From DAONFI01 sp035403485 (GTDB lineage Bacteria > Planctomycetota > Phycisphaerae > SM23-33): a stretch of DNA of 25,731 bases. The stretch covers positions 1 to 25,731 of the forward strand of contig CAZIAZ010000043.1 in assembly GCA_964536835.1 (NCBI GenBank), given 5' to 3'. Numbering within the stretch: position 1 is the stretch's first letter; every line of letters begins with the position of its first letter. Positions 17,130 through 23,765 of this stretch are shown here, one piece after another. The notes beneath the pieces are model-generated. The model was not told where the DNA came from. It made no database searches and saw only the letters and a list, made by a program, of their open reading frames with translations. Position numbers and translations under genes: made by a program.

Positions 17130-17176
17130 ACACAAAGGTAAATATTGTCAATCGGTCACGTTTAGTAAAGTAATCC

Positions 17177-17210
17177 AAAAAGCCCGGCGATTTTTCACCG
17201 GGCTTTTTTT
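17177..17210 (+). terminator. intrinsic terminator after bamA
   Basis: The stem GCCCGG (17182-17187) pairs with CCGGGC (17198-17203) around a 10-base loop, extended by five A-T pairs and followed by seven T residues. It is about 310 bases past the bamA stop, with the hairpin element between, and about 70 bases before gpmA. It should also act weakly in reverse. Confidence 0.85.
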
Positions 17211-17238
17211 GTCGGAATGTAGCGGTTTAAAAAATCGC

Positions 17239-17252
17239 TAGAGCATGCTCTA
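17239..17252. repeat. perfect 14-base palindrome TAGAGCATGCTCTA
   Basis: A perfect palindrome between the bamA terminator and gpmA, sharing its TAGAGC half with the dispersed motif family. A TATAAT box (17259-17264) lies just downstream, so the palindrome could serve as an operator for gpmA; no good -35 box accompanies it. Confidence 0.45.
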
Positions 17253-17279
17253 ACAGCCTATAATTTCAAGAGGTGCACA

Positions 17280-17972
17280 ATGGCAAAACTGGTACTAATA
17301 CGACACGGGCAGAGTGAATGGAATCTTGAAAACCGTTTTACAGGCTGGACGGATGTAGACATAACATCGCAGGGTCGCGAAGAAGCGATTCGCGCAGGCA
17401 GGCTTCTGCGCAAAGGCGGATTTGAGTTCGATACGGCTTACACGTCCGTTCTAAAGAGGGCCATCCGTACCTTGTGGATTGTTCTTGACGAACTGGACAT
17501 GATGTATCTGCCTGTTACACATTCATGGCGGCTAAACGAGAGGCACTACGGAGCGCTGCAGGGCCAAAACAAGAAGCAAACCGCCAAAGAATTCGGCGAA
17601 GAACAGGTACACATATGGCGTAGGAGTTACGACGTTCAGCCGCCGGCCCTGGCGGTGACCGACCCACGATTCCCCGGCCATGACAGGAGATATGCAAATC
17701 TCACTGACGCCGAACTGCCACGCACGGAAAGCCTCAAAGATACCGTCACCCGCTTCATGCCGCTGTGGCATGACCATATAGCGCCGGACATCAAAGCCGG
17801 AAAACACATCATAATAGCGGCTCACGGCAATTCACTACGCGCACTGGTAAAATATCTCGACAATATGTCTGATACCGCCATCGTGTCCTTGGAAATTCCC
17901 ACCGGCGTACCGCTGGTCTATGAACTTGACAGTTCACTAAAACCTCTTAACCATTATTATCTGGGCCAATAA
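17280..17972 (+). CDS. gpmA: 2,3-bisphosphoglycerate-dependent phosphoglycerate mutase
   Basis: Interconverts 3- and 2-phosphoglycerate in glycolysis and gluconeogenesis in the cytoplasm. The 230-residue product opens with LIRHGQSEWN, in which His9 is the phosphorylated residue. Arg60, Glu87 (in LNERHYGALQG) and His182 (in AAHGNSLRALV) complete the active site. It is slightly shorter than the roughly 250-residue E. coli enzyme but has the dPGM-specific FTGWTDVD and YGALQGQNK segments, which separates it from generic histidine phosphatases. AGAGGTG lies just before the ATG. xseB follows after 85 bases. Confidence 0.95.
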   Translation: MAKLVLIRHGQSEWNLENRFTGWTDVDITSQGREEAIRAGRLLRKGGFEFDTAYTSVLKRAIRTLWIVLDELDMMYLPVTHSWRLNERHYGALQGQNKKQTAKEFGEEQVHIWRRSYDVQPPALAVTDPRFPGHDRRYANLTDAELPRTESLKDTVTRFMPLWHDHIAPDIKAGKHIIIAAHGNSLRALVKYLDNMSDTAIVSLEIPTGVPLVYELDSSLKPLNHYYLGQ

Positions 17973-18057
17973 ATGCAAAAGAGGCTTTTAATGTGGCATG
18001 AACGGCGGCATGAAATTATAATAAGCAGGCTGACTTTTGATGAAAATCGGAGAGAAT

Positions 18058-18306
18058 ATGAACGAAAAAAAACAACCAGGCTTCGAAGAATCACTCAAAC
18101 AGCTTGAAGAAATCGTTACGCAAATCGAGCAGGGCAAAATATCGCTGGAGGAATCCATCGAAAAATACGCCCAGGGTATAGAACTGATTCGTAAATGCCG
18201 CGCCACTCTGAACGAAGCTGAAAAGAAAATCACCCTGCTTTCACAAAATGAAAATGGCAGCCTGTCGGTTGGCGGCGAACTTGAAGAACAAAACGAGCCT
18301 TTTTGA
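18058..18306 (+). CDS. xseB: exodeoxyribonuclease VII small subunit
   Basis: An accessory subunit of the single-strand exonuclease VII. From the ATG at 18058, placed five bases after GGAG (18049-18052), the product has 82 residues, the usual size; an earlier ATG at 18037 is less likely. The core FEESLKQLEEIVTQIEQGKISLEESIEKYAQG is the family signature and forms two helices. The C-terminal tail is acidic. The large subunit xseA is not in the window. Confidence 0.93.
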   Translation: MNEKKQPGFEESLKQLEEIVTQIEQGKISLEESIEKYAQGIELIRKCRATLNEAEKKITLLSQNENGSLSVGGELEEQNEPF

Positions 18307-18310
18307 AAGC

Positions 18311-18330
18311 TAGAGCGATTCTCCAAAAAT
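18311..18330 (+). repeat. dispersed TAGAGCGATTCTCC motif
   Basis: TAGAGCGATTCTCCAAAAAT directly after the xseB stop, another member of the TAGAGC-GTTCTC family. A shorter copy, ACTAGAGATTCCGG, lies at 18408-18421, so the 125-base gap before the next ORF is bracketed by two copies. Confidence 0.4.
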
Positions 18331-18431
18331 TTTCTGCTTAAAATTTAAATGAAGAATCTGTCTCACCGGCACGGCGCATCTACCCAACAAAATTCCTGTT
18401 ACAGAGTACTAGAGATTCCGGTATTTGGTAA

Positions 18432-19106
18432 GTGAAAACAACAATGCTAAAAAAACTTTGGACAATAGTGAATCTCTACGGGTTAAAACCCGTACATCAT
18501 ATTCATCAGACTTTCGCCTGTCCGCCTCACGGCGGATACTTTCATCTACGGTTTAAAAACCGTAGAATTACGAAGGACATATTAAAATACTGCCTCGTAA
18601 TATGGGGAATCGTCTGCCTGTTGGGTTTGATAGCCATAGTCGGACTTGTTTCATACCGATTTGGCTGGGGAAATCACGCCTCAACCGAAACAGCCAGCGC
18701 TCATGACGTAAGATTTATTCTTAACTGGTGCAAACTCGGCAGCGGCAGAATCGAAAAAGTCGTCCACAGTTACAAATCCGCACGTTCATTCACAGGCGAC
18801 CATCTCGATGCTCATGCAATTAAAATAACGACGGTAGACCCCAAGGAACTGGTGCCGAATAACTACGGTTCCGGCTGGTACAGGTGCGACGAAGCGAAAG
18901 GCGCACTGAAAGACGCTATTAATTTCATCTGCAACTGGAAGGAAGATGACATTTCATGGTTTCCGACAGCAAATGAACTTCATTCCTCCGAAATATACGT
19001 TTATCCGCAGAGTATATACTATAATGGAACGCAGCCTACTGCTGCAGACCTTATTTTCGTACGTCCTAAAGATAAAATGCTGTTTTTCATAAGCTCAAAA
19101 ATGTAA
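18432..19106 (+). CDS. uncharacterised single-span membrane protein with in-frame palindromic repeat
   Basis: A 224-residue protein from the GTG at 18432 (ATG at 18444 is also possible); I do not recognise it. Residues 54-74 form one transmembrane helix. The outer part (about 80-224) is soluble, with scattered aromatic residues and no known motif. Residues 15-45 are encoded by a palindromic repeat whose inverted copy lies outside genes at 19230-19291. The repeat spans 90 bases, exactly 30 codons, so the frame is kept. No start codon occurs between the repeat and the helix, so the repeat is either translated or has destroyed the original start. The message ends at a hairpin terminator at 19125-19160. 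Confidence 0.6.
   Translation: MKTTMLKKLWTIVNLYGLKPVHHIHQTFACPPHGGYFHLRFKNRRITKDILKYCLVIWGIVCLLGLIAIVGLVSYRFGWGNHASTETASAHDVRFILNWCKLGSGRIEKVVHSYKSARSFTGDHLDAHAIKITTVDPKELVPNNYGSGWYRCDEAKGALKDAINFICNWKEDDISWFPTANELHSSEIYVYPQSIYYNGTQPTAADLIFVRPKDKMLFFISSKM
18476..18565 (+). repeat. palindromic repeat element, copy inside an ORF
   Basis: Three hairpins in a row: TACGGGTT-AA-AACCCGTA (18477-18494), TCCGCC-TCAC-GGCGGA (18521-18536) and CTACGGTTT-AA-AAACCGTAG (18546-18565). About 58 bases of it (18495-18553) match the reverse complement of 19230-19288 with roughly six differences by eye. This is the layout of REP or RPE-type small palindromic elements. Confidence 0.75.
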
Positions 19107-19124
19107 AACGGGAATTGCCATAAA

Positions 19125-19160
19125 AAAACCAGCCAATGCTTTTAAAAGCAGGCTGGTTTT
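19125..19160. terminator. bidirectional terminator between the 18432 ORF and rpsT
   Basis: AAAACCAGCC (19125-19134) pairs with GGCTGGTTTT (19151-19160), and the interior TGCTTTTAAAAGCA (19137-19150) is itself palindromic. Read on the minus strand the stem is followed by seven T residues, so it terminates rpsT best; on the plus strand only four T residues follow. Confidence 0.7.
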
Positions 19161-19229
19161 AAAAATGTCTTTCATAATTCTACGATTTTTGGAGTCTCGC
19201 CGAAAAAACTTTTTTTGAGAACTGCCATA

Positions 19230-19291
19230 AACCGTAGATAAAAGCATCCGCCGTCAGGCGGACAGGCGTAAGCCTGATAAATATGATGCGG
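19230..19291 (-). repeat. palindromic repeat element, intergenic inverted copy
   Basis: Reverse-complement copy of the element at 18476-18565. It retains the central CCGCC/GGCGG hairpin and the CCGTAG end, but lacks the full outer hairpins. Just before it, GAGAACTGCC at 19217-19226 is a partial copy of the TAGAGC-GTTCTC motif in inverted orientation. Confidence 0.7.
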
Positions 19292-19343
19292 CTGATTTCA
19301 ATGGGTAAAAAATCATTTTCCCACAAAAATTTCTTGCCGCCGA

Positions 19344-19613
19344 TTATTTTTTGACGGCTTTGTTCAATTTGACGGACAGGCGGGCCTTCTTACGATTAGC
19401 TGCATTCTTGTGAATAGTGCCCTTGGCGGCTACTTTATCCAGCGCCTTGAAGCAGGCGGAAAGAGCCTCTTTCATCTTGGCTTCATCGGCTGTTTTGAGA
19501 GATTCTTCAAACTTTTTCAGCGAACCCTTTACCTGATCCTTGCGCCAACGGTTCAAGGCGCGACGTTTTACATCCTGACGCATGCGTTTTTTGGCTGATG
19601 CAGTATTTGCCAC
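19344..19613 (-). CDS. rpsT: 30S ribosomal protein S20
   Basis: A primary binder of 16S rRNA in the small ribosomal subunit. I place the start at GTG (19613), because AGGAGA lies six bases upstream (19620-19625) and the resulting protein begins MANTASAKKRMRQ, the standard S20 start; upstream in-frame codons would add an unlikely 15 residues. The 89-residue product is very rich in Lys, Arg and Ala and ends in a basic KLNKAVKK. It is a single gene with its own terminator. Confidence 0.96.
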   Translation of the reverse strand: MANTASAKKRMRQDVKRRALNRWRKDQVKGSLKKFEESLKTADEAKMKEALSACFKALDKVAAKGTIHKNAANRKKARLSVKLNKAVKK

Positions 19614-19721
19614 AGTTATTCTCCTGGCTATTTTTAACCTGTAAATCTTCCGTATCAAATATATTACAACGGCATTTCGCGTGGGACTGTTCTTTACGCG
19701 AAATCATCCGACAGGCGAGAA

Positions 19722-19749
19722 ATTATAAACGTATTTCCAGCCAGAGCAA
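19722..19749 (-). promoter_or_regulatory. candidate rpsT promoter
   Basis: On the minus strand TTGCTC (19744-19749) and a perfect TATAAT (19722-19727) are 16 bases apart. The leader to the GTG start would be about 100 bases, long enough for S20 autoregulation, but I recognise no specific binding fold. Confidence 0.4.
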
Positions 19750-19893
19750 GTGTTTTTTCATTATTTTAGCCATTATCTGCATGAATAACGCTTTTTGACA
19801 CCTCCTCGTCAAAAACTGTAGTTTTAACGCCAGCCAATGCTGGAATTCCCTGTAAGTTTAGTGTAATATTCGTGGATTCATAAGGATAAGGCC

Positions 19894-20847
19894 ATGTTGA
19901 AGAAAATTTGCATTATTCTGTTGATGGCGGCAGCATGCGGCTGCGAAGAGCAAAAGCCGGCACAAATGGAATATCCGACGGCGTCGCTATCGACCCCAAT
20001 CCACGAAACGTCGTGGGGCAAAGAAGGCATCTGCCTCCAGACACCACATTATAAAATATATACCACAATAGAAGGCCGACGGATAGACGTTGTCCTGCCG
20101 GGTTTCATGGAATCGGCCTACCACCTGTATGAATATCTGACGAATTCTTCGCCAAATCCGGATTACACCCTGCCGATGTATATGCTCGCCTCACGCCAGG
20201 AATGGGCGATAATGACGCAAAAACTCTTCGGCAACATCGGCCCCGATAATTTCATCGAGAACGGTGGATATACGTATCGCGGCGTAACGGTCTGCTATGA
20301 TATCGGCGGCATGAATACGTTCAGCGTCGCAGCCCACGAAGGCCTTCATCAATATTTGTGGTATTTTTATAAAAATCGGCTGCCGTTATGGGCAGAAGAA
20401 GGCCTGGCGACCCAGTGCGAAGGTTTTATCACCACAAATACGTCCGTCCGCTTCACGCCGCAGGAGAACATGATGCGATTCGACTCCCTGCGGACAGCCA
20501 TCAAAAATAACGACTGGCTGCCGATAGAAAAATTGCTGGTAACAACGTCCAGAAAACAGTTGGGACAAGGTGAATTGTACGGCTTGGGTTACTACGGCCA
20601 GCTTTACGTGCTGGTCCGTTTCATCCGCAATCACAAAATTTACGGCCCACGATGGGCAAAAATGCTCGACGACGCCAAAAACGGAAAATTCTCAAAAATC
20701 TTCGGCGATAAAACCATGACGTTATCGCCGGCGGCATATTATCAGGCTATCGCGGTAAAATCGTTCAGGCATTACATCAATCCGGACTTGCAGGCTTTTG
20801 AACGGGAATTCCACGATTACGCGCAGAAAGTCGTCATAAAACCGTAA
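19894..20847 (+). CDS. lipoprotein with HExxH metallopeptidase-like domain
   Basis: A 317-residue exported protein. Its signal peptide ends in AAACGC, with Cys15 or Cys17 as the lipid-bearing residue. AHEGLHQYL (His148, Glu149, His152) is a zinc-binding HExxH motif, and WAEEGLA (Glu168/Glu169) about 17 residues on supplies the third ligand, the gluzincin pattern also seen in DUF1570-type proteins. The C-terminal part is helical and carries no further motif I know. AAGG four bases before the ATG is a plausible ribosome-binding site. It may be an outer-membrane-bound peptidase; the target is unknown. Upstream, CCAGC-CAAT-GCTGG forms a small hairpin at about 19832-19845. Confidence 0.7.
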   Translation: MLKKICIILLMAAACGCEEQKPAQMEYPTASLSTPIHETSWGKEGICLQTPHYKIYTTIEGRRIDVVLPGFMESAYHLYEYLTNSSPNPDYTLPMYMLASRQEWAIMTQKLFGNIGPDNFIENGGYTYRGVTVCYDIGGMNTFSVAAHEGLHQYLWYFYKNRLPLWAEEGLATQCEGFITTNTSVRFTPQENMMRFDSLRTAIKNNDWLPIEKLLVTTSRKQLGQGELYGLGYYGQLYVLVRFIRNHKIYGPRWAKMLDDAKNGKFSKIFGDKTMTLSPAAYYQAIAVKSFRHYINPDLQAFEREFHDYAQKVVIKP

Positions 20848-20933
20848 GCCGTTGACTCGTGTTCAAAAGTACATACCTGTGCGGCTAACAATCATTAAAT
20901 AAGCCAGTTTAACATTTGAAATCTGTCCGATGA

Positions 20934-21479
20934 TTACTTTCCGAAACCTGGTAAAGTTTGGCGAGGCTCTTCAACACTTCGTATTCGCCAGTCGGCATTC
21001 GTTTTAACCCAGTAGACAGTCCATCTGAGACAATATACCCCGTCGCCCATCGCCCCATCTGTCCGCAAAGTGCTTACAACCGTCATATTTGCATGACGAC
21101 CGACAATCCTGATATTAAAATCGGTCAATCTGCAACTTTTAATCTGAATTTTCTTTATCACGCCTTCAGCCAGCCTGATTATCTGTGACCTGTCACCGCC
21201 ATATCCATTATAGTTATCGTCCAGATATTTTTCAGCCGGCTTAAAATCATCCTTTACAACAGCCGACGCTATTTCACGCGTAATCAGTGTTATCTGCTCG
21301 CGGTCGGTAACAATGAAATAATCCAATGCAAACGTTATCCAGCATATCGCTACCGGAATCAGTAACGACATCGCAAACCTGACACTGCGGGTTTTAAAAT
21401 ATATAAACAGCAAAAGCAGCTCAAGAATCGTAACCGCAATGTAAAGATACGTCGGATCTTCACAAAAAAGTTCTTTCAT
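20934..21479 (-). CDS. membrane protein with NTF2-like domain
   Basis: From the ATG at 21479 the product has 181 residues. AGGAG at 21486-21490, six bases upstream, decides this start; the open frame runs a further 39 residues upstream without hydrophobic or conserved content. Residues about 10-28 and 35-55 are two transmembrane helices with a short basic turn. Residues 60-178 resemble the NTF2/SnoaL fold, with an initial helix pair, a KSCRLTDFNIRIVGRHANMTVVSTLRT strand region and a closing YWVKTNADWRIRSVE strand. No catalytic residues can be assigned. It is convergent with the 19894 lipoprotein gene. Confidence 0.65.
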   Translation of the reverse strand: MKELFCEDPTYLYIAVTILELLLLFIYFKTRSVRFAMSLLIPVAICWITFALDYFIVTDREQITLITREIASAVVKDDFKPAEKYLDDNYNGYGGDRSQIIRLAEGVIKKIQIKSCRLTDFNIRIVGRHANMTVVSTLRTDGAMGDGVYCLRWTVYWVKTNADWRIRSVEEPRQTLPGFGK

Positions 21480-21571
21480 CACTGACTCCTTTTTTTGATA
21501 ACCACAAGACGATTTACTTTGTCCGGCAGGTCTGGTATACTTTGAATTCATCCTCAAAACCTTGGCTGCCT

Positions 21572-21617
21572 GCAATCGGCAATTTTGCAGCGACACATAT
21601 GTTTGGGGATAGGTTCT
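21572..21617 (+). repeat. diverged copy of the window-end repeat
   Basis: GCGACACATATGTTTGGGG and the following ATAGGTTCT align with the terminal repeat with few differences. Upstream of this, the block that reads GCAAAATTGCTCGAT in the terminal copies reads ATCGGCAATTTTGC here, that is, in inverted orientation. The copy stops 45 bases before yjbQ and overlaps only the non-coding extension of the minus-strand gene. Confidence 0.6.
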
Positions 21618-21662
21618 TATAAAAATATTCTAAATATACAGGCATAGATATACGAGGGAAAA

Positions 21663-22070
21663 ATGTCTTCATATCAGGAAACGCTGGAATTGAAAACGGC
21701 GGCTCACGACGCCATGGTCGATATCACCACTCAGGTGGAAGTGGCTGTTTACAACAGCGGCATAAAGAACGGGCAGGTAATGGTTTTCTGCCCTCACACA
21801 ACGGCAGCCATCACCATCAATGAAAATACCGACCCGAACGTAACAGATGACATCATCCAGAAATTGACACGTCTGTGTCCATGGCGGGAGGAATTTTACT
21901 CACATATCGAGGGCAACAGCGCGGCGCACGTCAAAAGTTCGCTCGTAGGCGTAAGCGAAGTTATCCCGCTGGCTGACGGGCGGATGCAGTTAGGCACATG
22001 GCAGGGAATCTATTTTTGTGAATTCGACGGCCCGCGAAAGCGGAAATTCATCGTAACCGTCACAAGCTGA
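21663..22070 (+). CDS. yjbQ: YjbQ/UPF0047 family protein
   Basis: A 135-residue single-domain protein of the YjbQ family, some members of which show weak thiamine-phosphate synthase activity in vitro. The family signatures are all present: FCPHTTAAITINENTDPNV, HIEGNSAAHVKSSLVG and LGTWQGIYFCEFDGPR. The histidines of these blocks form the presumed metal or active site. It is the only plus-strand gene in this part of the window and converges with the SPOR lipoprotein gene. Its cellular role is uncertain throughout the family. Confidence 0.93.
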   Translation: MSSYQETLELKTAAHDAMVDITTQVEVAVYNSGIKNGQVMVFCPHTTAAITINENTDPNVTDDIIQKLTRLCPWREEFYSHIEGNSAAHVKSSLVGVSEVIPLADGRMQLGTWQGIYFCEFDGPRKRKFIVTVTS

Positions 22071-22088
22071 ACAGTCCTGAAAAGTCAT

Positions 22089-22877
22089 TCATTTCGCAGG
22101 CACGATTGTTGCATCTTTAAAAAACTGTTCGTGGGCAGTCATCGCTGAATCTGCGTCGTTCCATGTTTTCCATTTGCCAAAAAGCAGGACGAACCGCAGT
22201 TTGCCGTCAACAAGAACAGGCTGAACATAGGATATGAGTTTGGCATTGGCATATTTTTTCGCGGCGAGGTCGACCTGCTGCCGCGAATCAAAAACGCCAG
22301 CCTGTATTGACCAGAAAGTACTGCCTGCGACGGCTCTGGCTAGCGAGGCATAATTTGAATTCGGGAACAGGAATATGACTTTCTGCAAATGGACGTCGGC
22401 TTCCTGCCATCGGCCGAGTCGCTGCGCTATGCAGCCGAGCCGATATTGCGCGTGGTCGCACGGCTGTTTTTCGGGCATGGTATTATCGATAACGTCCTTA
22501 AACATTCTTTCAGCCGGCGCAAACCGGCTCTGCTGATAATAAACCTCAGCCAGCGAATCCATCGCCCGCACCTGCAGGTCAAGATTTTTGGCGCGTTTTG
22601 AAACATTCTGAAGGTCGTCTTCAGCCTGGCCGGTCTTGCCGAGCTTCAACATCGCCATGCCGCGCAAATATTGCGCCTCGTAAGCCTTCTGGCTGGCTGA
22701 CCCGGATTTCATAGCCTTCGACGCCTCGTCGACGGTCAACGAATAATTGTCAGCCCTGTAGGCATCGTTAGCCGCCGTCAACGATTTCTGCGCACTGTCC
22801 GGCCATATGCCCAACTCACAACCAGCCGCCAGCATCAGCGACGCCGATATCAAACCTGAGATGATTTTCATAGTCAT
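22089..22877 (-). CDS. lipoprotein with TPR-like repeats and C-terminal SPOR domain
   Basis: A 262-residue envelope protein. The signal peptide ends in the lipobox LAAGC (Cys20). Residues about 30-185 are helical TPR-like repeats (YEAQYLRGMAMLKLGKTGQAE, AQYRLGCIAQRLGRWQEAD). Residues 188-262, opening with FWSIQAGVFDS, form a SPOR domain, which binds septal peptidoglycan stripped of stem peptides. It probably localises to the division site. It begins four bases after the aldolase stop, as the last gene of the gph-tyrS-aldolase operon, an unexpected setting. ATG at 22871 is an alternative start. Confidence 0.82.
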   Translation of the reverse strand: MTMKIISGLISASLMLAAGCELGIWPDSAQKSLTAANDAYRADNYSLTVDEASKAMKSGSASQKAYEAQYLRGMAMLKLGKTGQAEDDLQNVSKRAKNLDLQVRAMDSLAEVYYQQSRFAPAERMFKDVIDNTMPEKQPCDHAQYRLGCIAQRLGRWQEADVHLQKVIFLFPNSNYASLARAVAGSTFWSIQAGVFDSRQQVDLAAKKYANAKLISYVQPVLVDGKLRFVLLFGKWKTWNDADSAMTAHEQFFKDATIVPAK

Positions 22878-22881
22878 CGCG

Positions 22882-23763
22882 TCAGTCCTTTACGGATTGC
22901 CAGATTTTCAGCAATTCGGGAGATTCTTCAATTTTTTCACTCAGCCGCCGCAGTATTTCCTGCGTCAACGCATCGACACTCGACTCGCCAGCCGGCTTCA
23001 TGGCAGGCGGAATAATATCTGTCTTCACAGCCCCTGCCGGTAGCCGTGGGTCAGGCACGTTGTTTTTACGCTTCCATTCAAGAAGGCCGGCGACAGCCTG
23101 TTCGCTTATCGGCTTCGGCGTGCCGATTTTCTCAGCCAGCACGACTGTCCGCAAATATGAATCGAGCGTTTCAAGATGAAAGTACGCCGCCTCAAGCGTG
23201 ACATCGCAGCCGACAGCGCCGTGATTGCTCAGCAGGACGGTATTGGCGTTATTTCTGACAAAAGGTATGACGGACTCGGCAAGTTCTTTCGAACCCGGCA
23301 GCGCAAACGGCGCCGTAGGCACAGGCCCCAGCAGAGCCTCGACCTCCGGCATTAACGCAGGCGGCACGGGCCGGCCGGCCACTGCGAACGCCGACGCATA
23401 CGGGCTGTGCGCATGCGCGACGGCGTGAATGTGCGGCACTTCACGCATAATCGCCAGATGCAATTTTATCTCCGACGTGCACGGCCATTCGCCTTCAAGC
23501 TGGCAGCCGTTTTCATCGACTATACAGAGCATGTGCGGCTTCATGAAACCTTTGGAAACGCCAGTCGGCGTGCAGAGAAAACGGCCATTCCCGAGCCGGC
23601 AGCAGAGATTCCCGTCATTGGCTGCGACATATCCGCGCTCATACATGCGTCGCCCGATGTCGCACATCTGAACGCGCAGCGTATCTTCGCTCGGCGAATA
23701 TTCATACCGGCCTAGCGATTCGGCTACCGCGGAACGAAGTATTTTTTGAAATTTTTTATTCAT
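22882..23763 (-). CDS. class II aldolase (fuculose-phosphate aldolase family) with C-terminal tail
   Basis: A zinc-dependent aldolase or epimerase-fold enzyme that probably cleaves a deoxysugar-1-phosphate such as L-fuculose-1-phosphate to lactaldehyde and DHAP. Of 293 residues, about 30-215 are the catalytic domain: NDGNLCCRL (49-57) for phosphate binding, Glu98 in TSEIKLHL as the catalytic base, zinc ligands His117, His119 (HAHS) and His181 (SNHGAVG). Beyond the usual end there are about 75 extra residues: a Pro-rich linker and an amphipathic helix VDALTQEILRRLSEKI (263-278). Such a tail resembles the encapsulation peptides of microcompartment enzymes, and aldolases of this family are cargo in planctomycete microcompartments. 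No shell gene is in the window. It starts two bases after tyrS ends. Confidence 0.85.
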   Translation of the reverse strand: MNKKFQKILRSAVAESLGRYEYSPSEDTLRVQMCDIGRRMYERGYVAANDGNLCCRLGNGRFLCTPTGVSKGFMKPHMLCIVDENGCQLEGEWPCTSEIKLHLAIMREVPHIHAVAHAHSPYASAFAVAGRPVPPALMPEVEALLGPVPTAPFALPGSKELAESVIPFVRNNANTVLLSNHGAVGCDVTLEAAYFHLETLDSYLRTVVLAEKIGTPKPISEQAVAGLLEWKRKNNVPDPRLPAGAVKTDIIPPAMKPAGESSVDALTQEILRRLSEKIEESPELLKIWQSVKD

Positions 23764-23765
23764 AA

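Noticed and set aside
17259..17264. TATAAT box as the gpmA promoter
   Set aside because: It leaves only about nine bases to the ATG and has no acceptable -35 box, so I did not list it as a promoter.
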